Positions 8,178-17,105 of a DNA stretch of 64,000 bases are shown here, piece after piece. The stretch is from Paludibacterium sp. (GTDB taxonomy: Bacteria; Pseudomonadota; Gammaproteobacteria; Burkholderiales; Chromobacteriaceae). The position numbers and the translations under genes were made by a program. A model generated the notes under the pieces. The model worked only from the letters and a program-made list of their open reading frames with translations. It was not told where the DNA came from and searched no databases. The stretch covers positions 1 to 64,000 of the forward strand of contig NZ_JAFAND010000025.1 in assembly GCF_019232825.1 (NCBI RefSeq), in the 5' to 3' direction. Each line of letters opens with the position of its first letter. The first letter of the stretch is position 1.

Positions 8178-8217
8178 ATGTTATACCGTAACATTTTGCC
8201 AGCCGTTATAACATAAC
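8178..8217 (+). promoter_or_regulatory. Tandem Zur-like operators of znuACB
   Basis: Site 1 is ATGTTA-TACCG-TAACAT (8178-8194), a perfect dyad. Site 2 is GTTAT-AAC-ATAAC (8205-8217). Both resemble the proteobacterial Zur consensus, which contains TGTTATA and its complement. They end 14 bp before the znuA ATG, where bound Zur would block transcription or early elongation when zinc is plentiful. Assignment to Zur rests on motif plus the genes controlled. Confidence 0.75.
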
Positions 8218-8230
8218 ATCGGAGAATGCC

Positions 8231-9100
8231 ATGTCCTCACAACGCAAAGGTCTCGCCCTAGCGGCTCTGCTCCTTTCTCTCGCCCCCTGGGCCGGCGCGG
8301 CGCAGCCGGTCACGGTCGTCGCCGCGGAAAATTTCTACGGCGATCTGGCGCAACAGGTCGGCGGCCCGCTGGTGCAGGTCACGAGCATCATGAACAATCC
8401 CGACCAAGACCCGCATCTGTTCGAGGCCAGCGCCTCCACGGCGCGCGCGCTGAGCGCCGCCCGCCTGGTCGTCTACAATGGCGTCGACTACGATCCCTGG
8501 ATGGACAAGCTGCTGTCGGCCGCGCGCGCACCCAACCGCGCCGAGATCGTCGCCGGGAAACTCTTGGGCAAGAAATCCGGCGATAATCCGCATCTATGGT
8601 ACGATCCCGCCACGATGCCGGCCGTCGCTCGCGCCATCGCGGGCAACCTGACGCGCATCGATCCCGCGCATCGCGCCGACTACCAGCGCAATCTGACGCA
8701 AGTGCTTGCACGCCTCGGCGTCATTCAAGCGCGCGTTCAAGCGCTGCGCGGTCGCACCGCCGGCAAGACGGTCACCGCCACCGAGCCTGTGTTCGGCTAC
8801 ATGGCGCAGGCGCTCGGCCTCTCGATGCGCAACGCGCGCTTCCAGCTGGCCGTCATGAACAACACCGAACCGAGCGCCGCCGACGTCGCCGCCTTCGAAC
8901 ACGATTTGAAGACCCGCCAAGTCAGCGTGCTGTTCTATAACAACCAAGCCTCCGACGCATCGGCCAAGCGCATGCAGAAGCTGGCGCAGCAATCCGGCGT
9001 CGCCGTCGTCGGCGTCAGCGAAACCATGCCGGCCGGCCGGCATTACCAGGATTGGATGCTGTCACAATTGGACGTATTGGAGAAAGCGCTGAGTCATTAA
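8231..9100 (+). CDS. znuA: Zinc ABC transporter, periplasmic binding protein
   Basis: Cluster A-I solute-binding protein of 289 residues that captures a divalent metal in the periplasm for the ZnuBC transporter. A signal peptide covers about 1-24 (ending WAGAAQP). Metal-binding histidines fall in QDPHLFEAS (His62) and GDNPHLWYD (His121). It lacks the long His/Asp-rich loop of E. coli ZnuA, so manganese transport cannot be excluded from the protein alone; the two Zur-like boxes upstream favour zinc. The stop codon is followed at once by the znuC start. Confidence 0.88.
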   Translation: MSSQRKGLALAALLLSLAPWAGAAQPVTVVAAENFYGDLAQQVGGPLVQVTSIMNNPDQDPHLFEASASTARALSAARLVVYNGVDYDPWMDKLLSAARAPNRAEIVAGKLLGKKSGDNPHLWYDPATMPAVARAIAGNLTRIDPAHRADYQRNLTQVLARLGVIQARVQALRGRTAGKTVTATEPVFGYMAQALGLSMRNARFQLAVMNNTEPSAADVAAFEHDLKTRQVSVLFYNNQASDASAKRMQKLAQQSGVAVVGVSETMPAGRHYQDWMLSQLDVLEKALSH

Positions 9101-9895
9101 ATGGAAGTTTTGCGTCTTGATCGGGTCACCGTGACATTCCGCGACCGCCGGGTACTCGACGATGTCAGCCTGATGGTCGAACAAAACCAGTTCATCGGCG
9201 TGCTCGGCCCCAACGGCGCCGGCAAAACCACGCTGATGCGCGCCATTCTCGGACTGATCCGCCCGGATGCCGGTCAGATCACCGTGCTCGGCCAAAGCGG
9301 CCTGCGCGGCAACCCCGACATCGGCTATATGCCTCAGGTGCGCAGCGCCAACGCAAGCCTCAGGCTGTGCGGACGCGATTTCGTCGCCATCGCGCTACAT
9401 GGGCACCGCTGGGGCTGGCCCCGGCTCAATCGGCAAGCGTGGCTCGACGTCGACCGCGCGCTCGAACTGGTCGACGCCCGCGATTTGGCGCGCCGGCCGC
9501 TCGCCGAGCTGTCCGGCGGCCAACGCCAACGTCTGCTGCTCGCTCAAGCGCTGATCGGCCGCCCACGGCTGTTGTTGCTGGACGAACCGCTCATCAGTCT
9601 CGACCCGCGCCATCAGCATGGCGTGATCGAGCTGGTGCGCCAGGTGCGCGAAGCGCTCGGCATCACGGTGCTATTCTCCGCGCATGAACTCAATCCGCTC
9701 CTACCCGCCATCGATCAAGTGCTGTATCTCGGCCACGGCCACCTGGCGTTGGGCCCGGTCGACGAGGTGATCCAGCCCGACGTGCTGTCGCGCTTGTATG
9801 GCGCGCCGATCGACGTGGTACGCCAAAACGGGCGCGTCTTTGTCATGTCCGGCGAAGTCGACGTCGAGAAAGAGGAGCACTGTCACGATGCTTGA
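9101..9895 (+). CDS. znuC: Zinc ABC transporter, ATPase subunit
   Basis: Cytoplasmic ATP-binding subunit, 264 residues. Walker A is GPNGAGKT at 36-43, the signature is LSGGQRQRL, and Walker B is LLLLDEP followed by a D-loop. It drives import of the metal delivered by the binding protein. It begins directly after the znuA stop and overlaps the start of znuB by eight bases, so the three genes form one operon. Confidence 0.92.
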   Translation: MEVLRLDRVTVTFRDRRVLDDVSLMVEQNQFIGVLGPNGAGKTTLMRAILGLIRPDAGQITVLGQSGLRGNPDIGYMPQVRSANASLRLCGRDFVAIALHGHRWGWPRLNRQAWLDVDRALELVDARDLARRPLAELSGGQRQRLLLAQALIGRPRLLLLDEPLISLDPRHQHGVIELVRQVREALGITVLFSAHELNPLLPAIDQVLYLGHGHLALGPVDEVIQPDVLSRLYGAPIDVVRQNGRVFVMSGEVDVEKEEHCHDA

Positions 9896-10679
9896 ATACG
9901 ACTTCATGCAGCATGCGCTGATCGCCGGCGGCATCGTTGCCCTGCTGGCAGGCGTTGTGGGTTATTTTCTGGTACTGCGCGGCCAAACGTTCGCCGGGCA
10001 CGCGCTGTCGCACGTCGGCTTCGCCGGCGCCACCGGCGCCGCGCTGGTGGGCGCGTCACCGATGGGCGGCATGATCGCGGTCACCTTGGCCAGCGGCGTG
10101 GCCATGGGTTATCTCGGCGATCGGCTGCAAGGCAGCGACATCGCCATCGGCTCGGTGCTATCCCTGTCGCTGGGGCTCGGCATGCTGTTTCTGCACTTCT
10201 ACACCAGCTACGCCACGCAGGCGACCGCGCTGTTGTTCGGCAACGTGCTCGGCGTCGACGTCGACACGCTGTGGTGGCTCACGCTCATGGCGCTGGTGAG
10301 CCTGGCGGTGCTGGCGCTGCTCGCGCGGCCGCTGCTGTTCGTCAGTCTGCAGCCCGAGCTCGCCGAAGCCAGAGGGGTGTCGCTGCGTCGGGTGTCGATG
10401 CTGTTTTTGGCGATTGTCGCGCTGGCGACCGCCGCCTCGGTGCAGATCGTTGGTGTGCTGCTGGTATTTACGCTGATGGTCGGGCCGGGCGCCACGGCGC
10501 AGAAGCTCACGGTCCGCCTCGGTCCCGGCATTGTGCTGGCCGCGTCGATCGCGCTGGCGGAAACCTGGCTCGGCATCACGCTGGCCTACGTCACCGATTG
10601 GCCAACCAGCTTCTGGATCACGGCATTGAGTACCGCCGGCTATCTGCTCGCGTCGCTTTACGCTTCGCGCAGCACGTAG
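9888..10679 (+). CDS. znuB: Zinc ABC transporter, permease subunit
   Basis: ABC-3 family permease of 263 residues with about eight hydrophobic segments (for example IVALLAGVVGYFLVL near the N-terminus). The motif GQTFAGHALSHVGFAGA near 35-51 is typical of the family. The start at 9888 gives the family N-terminus; the longer frame runs back inside znuC. Its 3' end overlaps the convergent OsmC-like gene by 22 bp. Confidence 0.92.
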   Translation: MLEYDFMQHALIAGGIVALLAGVVGYFLVLRGQTFAGHALSHVGFAGATGAALVGASPMGGMIAVTLASGVAMGYLGDRLQGSDIAIGSVLSLSLGLGMLFLHFYTSYATQATALLFGNVLGVDVDTLWWLTLMALVSLAVLALLARPLLFVSLQPELAEARGVSLRRVSMLFLAIVALATAASVQIVGVLLVFTLMVGPGATAQKLTVRLGPGIVLAASIALAETWLGITLAYVTDWPTSFWITALSTAGYLLASLYASRST

Positions 10680-11074
10680 TCGTGACTGATCTCGGCGGTC
10701 TTGCCGAGCATGATCGACGCCGAACAATACTTCTCGGCCGACAGCGATAGCGCACGCTCGACCGCCTCCGGCTTCAAATCGCGCCCGGTCAACTCGAAGT
10801 GGAAATGGATGCGCGTGAACACCTTGGGATCGGTGTCCGCGCGCTCGGCCTCGATCGATACCCGGCAATCGCGCACGTCCTGGCGCGCCTTCTTCAGAAT
10901 GGTGATGACGTCGTAGCTGGTGCAGCCGGCGGTGCCGAGCAACAACAGCTCCATGGGCCGCGGCCCCAGATTGCGCCCGCCGCCTTCCGGCGCGCCATCC
11001 ATCACCACCGCGTGGCCGCTGCCCGATTCGCCCATGAAGCACACGCCATCGACCCATTGCAATGCAGCTTTCAT
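10658..11074 (-). CDS. OsmC-family protein (YhfA-like)
   Basis: A 138-residue protein of the OsmC/Ohr fold, a group of thiol peroxidases and related proteins. The two family cysteines are visible: Cys51 in GTAGCTSYDV and Cys117 in SAEKYCSASIML. The overall pattern (PMELLLLGTAGC) matches the YhfA branch, whose reaction is not well defined. AGGGGA lies before the ATG at 11074; a longer frame to 11419 would overlap tsaD and has no family match. It converges on znuB with 22 bp of overlap. Confidence 0.87.
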   Translation of the reverse strand: MKAALQWVDGVCFMGESGSGHAVVMDGAPEGGGRNLGPRPMELLLLGTAGCTSYDVITILKKARQDVRDCRVSIEAERADTDPKVFTRIHFHFELTGRDLKPEAVERALSLSAEKYCSASIMLGKTAEISHDYVLREA

Positions 11075-11116
11075 CTCATTCCCCTTGATTAATGACCTGA
11101 AAATAACATGATCGAT

Positions 11117-11145
11117 TTGGGGCTTCAAAGATTCACCGGTAGAAT
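11117..11145 (+). promoter_or_regulatory. Sigma-70-type promoter for tsaD
   Basis: TTGGGG, 17 bases, then TAGAAT. It lies about 50 bp upstream of the tsaD start in the divergent gap with the OsmC-like gene. Spacing is ideal; the -35 is imperfect. Confidence 0.5.
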
Positions 11146-11192
11146 GGAAAGCTTTCTTTGTTATAAGCAGCCGAGACGGCTCGCGGAGCATC

Positions 11193-12218
11193 ATGCTGGT
11201 ACTGGGTATCGAATCTTCCTGCGATGAAACCGGCGTTGCGCTGTACGACAGCGAACGCGGCCTGGTCGCGCACCATTTGCACACACAGATGGCCATGCAC
11301 GCCGAATACGGCGGCGTGGTGCCGGAACTCGCCAGCCGCGACCACATCCGCCGCGTCATTCCGCTGACCGAGGCCTGCCTCGCCGAGACCGGGCTTCGCC
11401 TGACCGACGTGGACGCCATCGCCTACACCCAGGGCCCCGGGCTCGGCGGCGCCCTCTTGGTGGGCACCAGCGTGGCCAACGCGCTGGCGTTCGGTCTCGA
11501 CATTCCGGTCATCGCCGTGCATCACCTCGAAGGCCACTTGCTCTCGCCGCTGCTGGCCGAGCCGCGGCCGGCTTTCCCGTTTCTCGCGCTCTTGGTGTCC
11601 GGCGGCCATACTCAGTTGATGGCGGTCCATGGCATCGGCCACTACGAAGTGTTGGGCGAAACGCTGGATGACGCCGCCGGCGAGGCCTTCGACAAGACCG
11701 CCAAGCTTCTCGGCATCGACTACCCCGGCGGCGCGACGCTATCGCGGCTGGCGGAAAGCGGCGATCCCGCGCGCTTCACCCTGCCGCGGCCGATGCTCAA
11801 CTCGCCCGACCTCGACATGAGTTTTTCCGGCCTGAAAACCGCGGTGTTGACACTGGTGCGCCAGCAAGAGGCCCAGAACGGCGCCATCGACGACGCCACG
11901 CGCAACGACATCTGCCGCGCCTTCCAGGAGGCCATCGTCGAGGTGCTGGTGAAGAAATCGCTCAAGGCGCTCAAACAGACCGGCATGAAGCGTCTGGTCG
12001 TCGCCGGCGGCGTCGGCGCCAACCGCCAATTGCGCACCGCCCTCGACTTGGCCGCCTCTCGGCGCAAATTCGACGTTTTCTATCCGCCTTTGGCGCTCTG
12101 TACCGACAACGGCGCCATGATCGCCTTCGCCGGCGCCATGCGCCTCGCCTTCGCCCACCCCGCCGCCGGCTTCAGCGTCAAACCGCGTTGGGACCTGGCG
12201 AGCCTCCCTGCCGCTTAG
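11193..12218 (+). CDS. tsaD: tRNA N6-adenosine threonylcarbamoyltransferase
   Basis: TsaD transfers the threonylcarbamoyl group to A37 of ANN-decoding tRNAs (t6A), working with TsaB, TsaE and TsaC. The 341-residue protein has the ASKHA start [10 protein letters not shown], the metal-binding histidines His111 and His115 in VHHLEGH, and late [10 protein letters not shown] and CTDNGAMIA motifs. Length is normal. It is followed after 17 bp by the ABC-F gene, so co-transcription is likely. Confidence 0.97.
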   Translation: MLVLGIESSCDETGVALYDSERGLVAHHLHTQMAMHAEYGGVVPELASRDHIRRVIPLTEACLAETGLRLTDVDAIAYTQGPGLGGALLVGTSVANALAFGLDIPVIAVHHLEGHLLSPLLAEPRPAFPFLALLVSGGHTQLMAVHGIGHYEVLGETLDDAAGEAFDKTAKLLGIDYPGGATLSRLAESGDPARFTLPRPMLNSPDLDMSFSGLKTAVLTLVRQQEAQNGAIDDATRNDICRAFQEAIVEVLVKKSLKALKQTGMKRLVVAGGVGANRQLRTALDLAASRRKFDVFYPPLALCTDNGAMIAFAGAMRLAFAHPAAGFSVKPRWDLASLPAA

Positions 12219-12235
12219 AGGCACTTTGCACCGCC

Positions 12236-14128
12236 ATGATACAAATTAAGCATCTCGCGCTTCGGCGCGGCCTGAAAGAACTGCTCAACGACGCCACGCT
12301 GACCCTGAATCCCGGTTACAAGGCGGGGCTCACCGGCGCCAACGGCGTCGGCAAATCCAGCCTGTTCGCGCTGTTGCGCGGCGAGTTGCACGCCGATGCC
12401 GGCGGCGCCGAGATTCCGCCTCATTGGGTGATCGCCCACGTGGCGCAGGAAACGCCTGCCCTCGCGCAAAGCGCGCTCGATTTCGTGCTCGACGGCGACA
12501 GCGAGCTGCGCGCGCTCGAAGCGCGCCTCGCCGCGGCAGAAGCCGCCGGCGACGGCATGGCCCAGGGCCATCTTCACGACGCGCTCGCGCATATCGACGC
12601 CTACAGCGCGCCGGCGCGCGCCGCGCGGCTGTTGGGCGGCCTGGGTTTCGATACGGACGAGCACGCGCGGCCGGTCTCCAGCTTCTCCGGCGGCTGGCGC
12701 ATGCGGCTGAACTTGGCGCAGGCGCTGATGTGCCGCTCCGACCTGCTGCTATTGGACGAACCGACCAACCACCTCGACCTGGAAACCGTGCTGTGGTTGG
12801 AGGAATGGCTGAAAAGCTACCCCGGCACGCTGCTGGTGATCTCGCACGACCGCGACTTTCTCGACGCGATCTGCAGCCATATCGTCGAGATGGCGCAACA
12901 GGACCTGACGCTCTACACCGGCAACTACAGCCAGTTCGAGGTCATGCGCGCCGAGCGCATGACGCGTCAGCAGGCCGACTTCGACAAGCAGCAGCTGCAA
13001 ATCGCGCATCTGGAAAATTTCATCCGCCGCTTCAAGGCCAAGGCCAGCAAGGCGCGCCAGGCGCAAAGCCGCGTCAAGGCGCTGGAAAAGCTGGAGCGCA
13101 TTGCGCCGGCGCATGTGCATTCTCCGTTCGACTTTCATTTCGCCACGCCCGATAGTCTGCCCAATCCGCTGTTGCGCCTGGACGAGGTCGCCGCAGGCTA
13201 CAACGGCCGCGCCATTCTGTCCGGCGTCGCCCTGTCGGTCGAGGCCGGCAGCCGCATAGGCCTGTTGGGCGTCAACGGCGCCGGCAAGTCGACCCTGGTG
13301 AAGGTGCTGGCAGGCGAACTCGCGCCCTTGTCCGGCCAATGCATCGCTTCGCCCACGATCCGCATCGGCTATTTCGCCCAGCACCAGCTGGAGCACCTGC
13401 GGCTGGACGAATCGCCGTTGTGGCATCTGCAAAAGAAGGCGCCGCAGGCGCGCGAGCAGGAGCTGCGCAGCTTCCTCGGCGGCTTCAATTTCCGCGGCGA
13501 CATGGTCAACGACCCGGTCGGACCGATGTCCGGCGGGGAGAAGGCGCGGCTCGCGCTGGCGCTGATCGTCTGGGACCGGCCGAATCTGCTGCTGCTGGAC
13601 GAACCGACCAACCACCTCGACCTGGAAATGCGCCACGCGCTGACCATGGCTTTGCAGGACTTTCCCGGCGCGCTATTGGTGGTATCGCACGACCGCGCGC
13701 TATTGGAGAGCACCACCGACAGCTTCTGGCTGGTGGCCGGGGGCACGGTGCGGCCGTTCGACGGCGACCTGGAGGACTATCGCCAGTGGCGGCTCGCGCA
13801 GCTGGCCGAGGATGTCCGTCCGGCCGGCGGCGACGCCAGCGTCAACCGCAAGGAGCAAAAGCGTCTCGAGGCGGAAGAGCGGCAACGGCTGTCGCGAGAA
13901 CGCAAGCCGCTGCAGCAACGGCTCGCCAAGCTTGAGCGCGAGCTAGAGGCGCTCGGCGCGGAGAAGTCGGAACTGGACGCGTTTCTGGCCTCGACCGAAG
14001 CCTATGCGGACAGCAACCGCGAGCGGCTGACCGTCTGCGTCAAACGCCAAGGAGAAGTCAGCGCGCAACTGGAACAGGTGGAAGAAGACTGGCTGGCGGT
14101 GCAGGAGGCGCTGGAAGCGCTGGGCTGA
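12236..14128 (+). CDS. ABC-F family ATPase, YheS-like
   Basis: A soluble protein of 630 residues with two ABC domains, a class that acts on ribosomes (E. coli YheS, EttA, Uup). The first Walker A is GANGVGKSS near 34-42 and the second GVNGAGKST near 345. Signature sequences SFSGGWRMRL and MSGGEKARLA and two LLLLDEPTNHLDLE Walker B blocks are clear. A basic linker between domains and a C-terminal coiled coil (from about 535) fit YheS. The start at 12236 removes a short extension overlapping tsaD. Confidence 0.9.
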   Translation: MIQIKHLALRRGLKELLNDATLTLNPGYKAGLTGANGVGKSSLFALLRGELHADAGGAEIPPHWVIAHVAQETPALAQSALDFVLDGDSELRALEARLAAAEAAGDGMAQGHLHDALAHIDAYSAPARAARLLGGLGFDTDEHARPVSSFSGGWRMRLNLAQALMCRSDLLLLDEPTNHLDLETVLWLEEWLKSYPGTLLVISHDRDFLDAICSHIVEMAQQDLTLYTGNYSQFEVMRAERMTRQQADFDKQQLQIAHLENFIRRFKAKASKARQAQSRVKALEKLERIAPAHVHSPFDFHFATPDSLPNPLLRLDEVAAGYNGRAILSGVALSVEAGSRIGLLGVNGAGKSTLVKVLAGELAPLSGQCIASPTIRIGYFAQHQLEHLRLDESPLWHLQKKAPQAREQELRSFLGGFNFRGDMVNDPVGPMSGGEKARLALALIVWDRPNLLLLDEPTNHLDLEMRHALTMALQDFPGALLVVSHDRALLESTTDSFWLVAGGTVRPFDGDLEDYRQWRLAQLAEDVRPAGGDASVNRKEQKRLEAEERQRLSRERKPLQQRLAKLERELEALGAEKSELDAFLASTEAYADSNRERLTVCVKRQGEVSAQLEQVEEDWLAVQEALEALG

Positions 14129-14165
14129 CGGTCGGGCGTCGGGCGTCGTACTGTAAACGCCACCC

Positions 14166-14297
14166 CCACTCCCGCTTTCAAGGTATTGCCGTTACTCCCG
14201 CAGTCAAAGATCGCACAGGCTTAACGGCGGGAGTAAAAGCAAAACCTTAACGGCGGGAGTAAAAGCTCGCCTCCACTCCCGCTTTCAAGGTGTTGCC
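14166..14297. repeat. Interleaved short repeats with ACTCCCGC cores
   Basis: A 25-bp sequence starting CCACTCCCGCTTTCAAGG occurs at 14166-14190 and 14273-14297. Between the copies a 21-bp sequence starting CTTAACGGCGGGAGTAA occurs at 14220-14240 and 14246-14266. All share ACTCCCGC or its complement; a further core is near 14194. The array lies just past the ABC-F gene in a gap of about 570 bp without a convincing gene. Function unknown. Confidence 0.7.
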
Positions 14298-14355
14298 CCG
14301 ACGCCCGGTTTTACTACTCCCCACTCCCTACTCCCCTTAATGACATTCCCCACCG

Positions 14356-14448
14356 GGTTGTTCACAAAAAAATCGGGATAACACTGTGGATAACCCTGTT
14401 AATTGCCTGTCGCGCCATGGGTTTGACGCACTGGTCAAATTCTACCCA
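14356..14448 (+). repeat. 93-bp element with DnaA-box-like motifs, copy 1
   Basis: Copy 1 of a direct duplication. It holds TTGTTCACA (14358-14366) and TGTGGATAA (14385-14393); the latter is the exact complement of the DnaA box TTATCCACA. Shared runs with copy 2 include CCTGTTAATTGCCTGTC and GCACTGGTCAAATTCTA. No gene is present. Confidence 0.75.
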
Positions 14449-14579
14449 CAAAAAGAACATACTTAGTCACTACAAGACCGGCAAAAGTTCCTCGCAAACA
14501 TCCGCCACAAGGAGAAAAATGGCAGATCCCCTGTCATTTAGACCAGAGTCATAAACATATAACTCAAATGATGATTTCA

Positions 14580-14671
14580 GGTTGCCCACAGCAAACGGGG
14601 ATAAGCCTGTGGACAACCCTGTTAATTGCCTGTCTCGCCGAAGGTTTGTCGCACTGGTCAAATTCTATCCA
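14580..14671 (+). repeat. 92-bp element with DnaA-box-like motifs, copy 2
   Basis: Second copy, same orientation, starting 224 bp after the first. The corresponding 9-mers are TTGCCCACA (14582) and TGTGGACAA (14608), each with small departures from a DnaA box. It ends about 25 bp before the stop codon of the SulP gene on the opposite strand. The spacer between copies is AT-rich and holds an 11-codon frame with a good ribosome site (14519-14554) that I do not trust as a gene. Confidence 0.75.
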
Positions 14672-14695
14672 GCGCGAACCGATCCTCCCGGCCGT

Positions 14696-16357
14696 TCACC
14701 CCCACACCACCCCGTCTGTCAGCAAGGTCTCGGCGCGCGTCAGGGCGGCGGCCAGGTCCGGCTGCAAGTTGCTCTCGCCCATATCGGCCGCCAGGCGGGA
14801 ACCGACCAACATCTGCACCACCTCGGGCGCCGCGCCGCAGAGGATCAGCGCGCGGCCCTGCTCGCGCAGCTTGCTGTTGAGGCTATCGAGCGCCAATAAG
14901 CCGGTGGTGTCCAATAGCACCAGCCGGTGCAACTGCAGAATGATCACGCGCGCATCGGGCGCTTGATGCAGCAGTTGCTCGACCGTATCGGCCGCGCCGA
15001 AGAAGAGCGCGCCCTCGATGCGGAAGGCGGCGCAGCCGGCCGGCACGGTCTTGCCGGCAATCGAATGACGCTCGAACAGCTGCGCGTATTCCGGCTTGAG
15101 CAGATGCACGCCGGTATTGCGCGCCATGTTCTGAATGAAGAACACCGCCGCCATCAACAACCCGATCTCCACCGCCACCGTCAGATCGAAGGTCACGGTC
15201 AGCACGAAGGTGACGATCAGGATCGCGGTATCGCGCCGCGGGAACAGTTTGGCCTTGCGCACGTCCCAATCGCCCATTTTCAGCGACACCGACACCAGGA
15301 TCGCCGCCAACACCGCCAGCGGAATGTACGATGCCAGCGGCGCGGCAATGAGCAGGATCAACAGCAGCACCACCGCGTGCACCACGGCCGCCACCGGCGT
15401 GCGGCCGCCGTTGCTGATGCTGGTCGCCGTGCGCGCCACCGCGCCGGTGGCCGGAATGCCGCCGAACAGCGGCGACACCAGATTGGCGATGCCCTGAGCC
15501 ATCAGTTCCTGGTTGGCGTCGTGCTTGTCGTTGGTCATGGTGTCGGCCACCACCGCGCACAACAGCGATTCGATCGCGCCCAAGAGCGCGATGGTGAAGG
15601 CCGGCGCCAAAAGGTCGGAGAGGTGGTTGAAATCCAGCGCCGGCACGGTCAACTTCGGCAAGCCCTGCGGGATCGCGCCGAACTTGGTGCCGATGGTCGC
15701 CAGCGGCACATGCAGCAGCGTACAGGCCACCGTGCCCAACACCAAGGCAACGAACGGCGAGGGAAGAATCTTGTTGAGGCGGCGCGGCCAGAACAGAATC
15801 ACCGCCAGCGTGACGACCGCCACCACCGTGGTGGTCGGATCGAGATGCGGCAGCGACTGGCGCAGCGTGACCGCCACGGCGAAGAAGCCTGACGGCATAT
15901 GCGCGACCGGCAAGCCGAAAAAGTCCTTCAGCTGCGTTAGAAAGATCAACAGCGCAATGCCGTTGGTAAAGCCGGTAATCAGCGGCATCGGGAAGAAGCG
16001 GATCACCTGCCCCAGGCGCAGCACGCCCATCAAGATCAACATCACCCCGGCCATCATCGTGCAGATCATCAGATTGGCCACGCCGTACTTCAGCACGATG
16101 CCGTATAGAATGACGATGAATGCGCCGGTGGGACCGGTGACGGACAGCCGCGTGCCGCCGAACAGCGCCGCCAGCAAGCCGCCGACGACCGCGGTGAAAA
16201 TCCCGGCCTGCGGCGTCACCCCGGAGGCCATGGCAAACGCCATGGCCAGCGGCAAGGCAACGATCCCCACCGTCAGCCCCGCCATCAAGTCGTGACGGAA
16301 GGTCAGCCGGTCATAGCCGGCAAGGCAGTCCAGCAAACGTGGACGAAAAGCGATCAT
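14696..16357 (-). CDS. SulP-family anion transporter with STAS domain
   Basis: Inner-membrane transporter of 553 residues in the SLC26/SulP family, which moves sulfate, bicarbonate or dicarboxylates. The membrane part (about 20-410) carries the typical segment SVTGPTGAFIV near 75. The C-terminal STAS domain (about 435-545) contains LLDTTGLLALDSL. The substrate is not readable: sulfate and bicarbonate are both possible, and no carbonic anhydrase or sulfate gene is adjacent. Length and start are normal. Confidence 0.9.
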   Translation of the reverse strand: MIAFRPRLLDCLAGYDRLTFRHDLMAGLTVGIVALPLAMAFAMASGVTPQAGIFTAVVGGLLAALFGGTRLSVTGPTGAFIVILYGIVLKYGVANLMICTMMAGVMLILMGVLRLGQVIRFFPMPLITGFTNGIALLIFLTQLKDFFGLPVAHMPSGFFAVAVTLRQSLPHLDPTTTVVAVVTLAVILFWPRRLNKILPSPFVALVLGTVACTLLHVPLATIGTKFGAIPQGLPKLTVPALDFNHLSDLLAPAFTIALLGAIESLLCAVVADTMTNDKHDANQELMAQGIANLVSPLFGGIPATGAVARTATSISNGGRTPVAAVVHAVVLLLILLIAAPLASYIPLAVLAAILVSVSLKMGDWDVRKAKLFPRRDTAILIVTFVLTVTFDLTVAVEIGLLMAAVFFIQNMARNTGVHLLKPEYAQLFERHSIAGKTVPAGCAAFRIEGALFFGAADTVEQLLHQAPDARVIILQLHRLVLLDTTGLLALDSLNSKLREQGRALILCGAAPEVVQMLVGSRLAADMGESNLQPDLAAALTRAETLLTDGVVWG

Positions 16358-16499
16358 GACTTCATTTCTTTCTGTTTACGTTAACGACATAGCTGCCGAA
16401 GCAGTCTGATTCACCTGAAACACTTGCCGGAAACCCGCCATGGCTGTGCTACACTCTCCCGGTCTCAATCCCGGTCTCAACCGCAGCTGGAATCAAGCA

Positions 16500-17051
16500 A
16501 TGAAAAAAGTGCTCGCGCTCCTCGCGCTCCTGCCAACTTTGGCATTGGCCGCCCCGGTCGTGGAACTCGACACCAATGTGGGCAATATCGAGATTACGCT
16601 TGATCAGGCGCACGCACCTAAAACCGTTGCCAATTTTCTGGCCTATGTCAAATCTGGCCATTACAATGGTACTGTATTCCACCGTGTTATAGAGGGCTTC
16701 ATGATCCAGGGCGGCGGTTTTGATGCCCAGCTCAAGCAACGCCCGACCCGCGCGCCGATCGCCAACGAGGCCGCCAATGGCCTGAAAAACACCGCCGGCA
16801 CCATTGCCATGGCGCGTACGCCCGAACCCAATTCAGCCACCTCGCAGTTTTTTATCAACGTGGCCAACAACGACCCGCTGAATTTCCGTGACAGCAGCCC
16901 CGAGGGCATCGGTTACGCGGTATTCGGCAAAGTCACGCGCGGGATGGACGTGGTAATGCGTATCTCGCACATGAAAACCGTGGACGTCGGCATGATGTCC
17001 GACGTACCGGAAAAACCGGTGATCATCATCAAGGCCTCGATCAAGGGCTGA
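16500..17051 (+). CDS. ppiA: Periplasmic cyclophilin (peptidyl-prolyl isomerase A)
   Basis: A 183-residue cyclophilin with a signal peptide (MKKVLALLALLPTLALAA), hence periplasmic. The catalytic core shows [15 protein letters not shown] and the later MARTPEPNSATSQFFINV block. It speeds proline isomerisation in envelope proteins. The start at 16500 is chosen because it yields a standard signal peptide; there is no strong ribosome site. It is followed by a cytoplasmic paralogue. Confidence 0.92.
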   Translation: MKKVLALLALLPTLALAAPVVELDTNVGNIEITLDQAHAPKTVANFLAYVKSGHYNGTVFHRVIEGFMIQGGGFDAQLKQRPTRAPIANEAANGLKNTAGTIAMARTPEPNSATSQFFINVANNDPLNFRDSSPEGIGYAVFGKVTRGMDVVMRISHMKTVDVGMMSDVPEKPVIIIKASIKG

Positions 17052-17105
17052 TCCCCATCCATTGACTGCCGTGTGTCCCACACTGCCATACCCAAGGAAG
17101 ACCTC

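Noticed and set aside
14519..14554. An 11-codon frame with AAGGAG before the ATG
   Set aside because: Too short to judge, no downstream gene on the same strand for it to regulate, and it sits between the two repeat copies.
14470..14661. A 63-codon minus-strand frame in the repeat region
   Set aside because: It overlaps the duplicated element, has no ribosome site and no recognisable feature.
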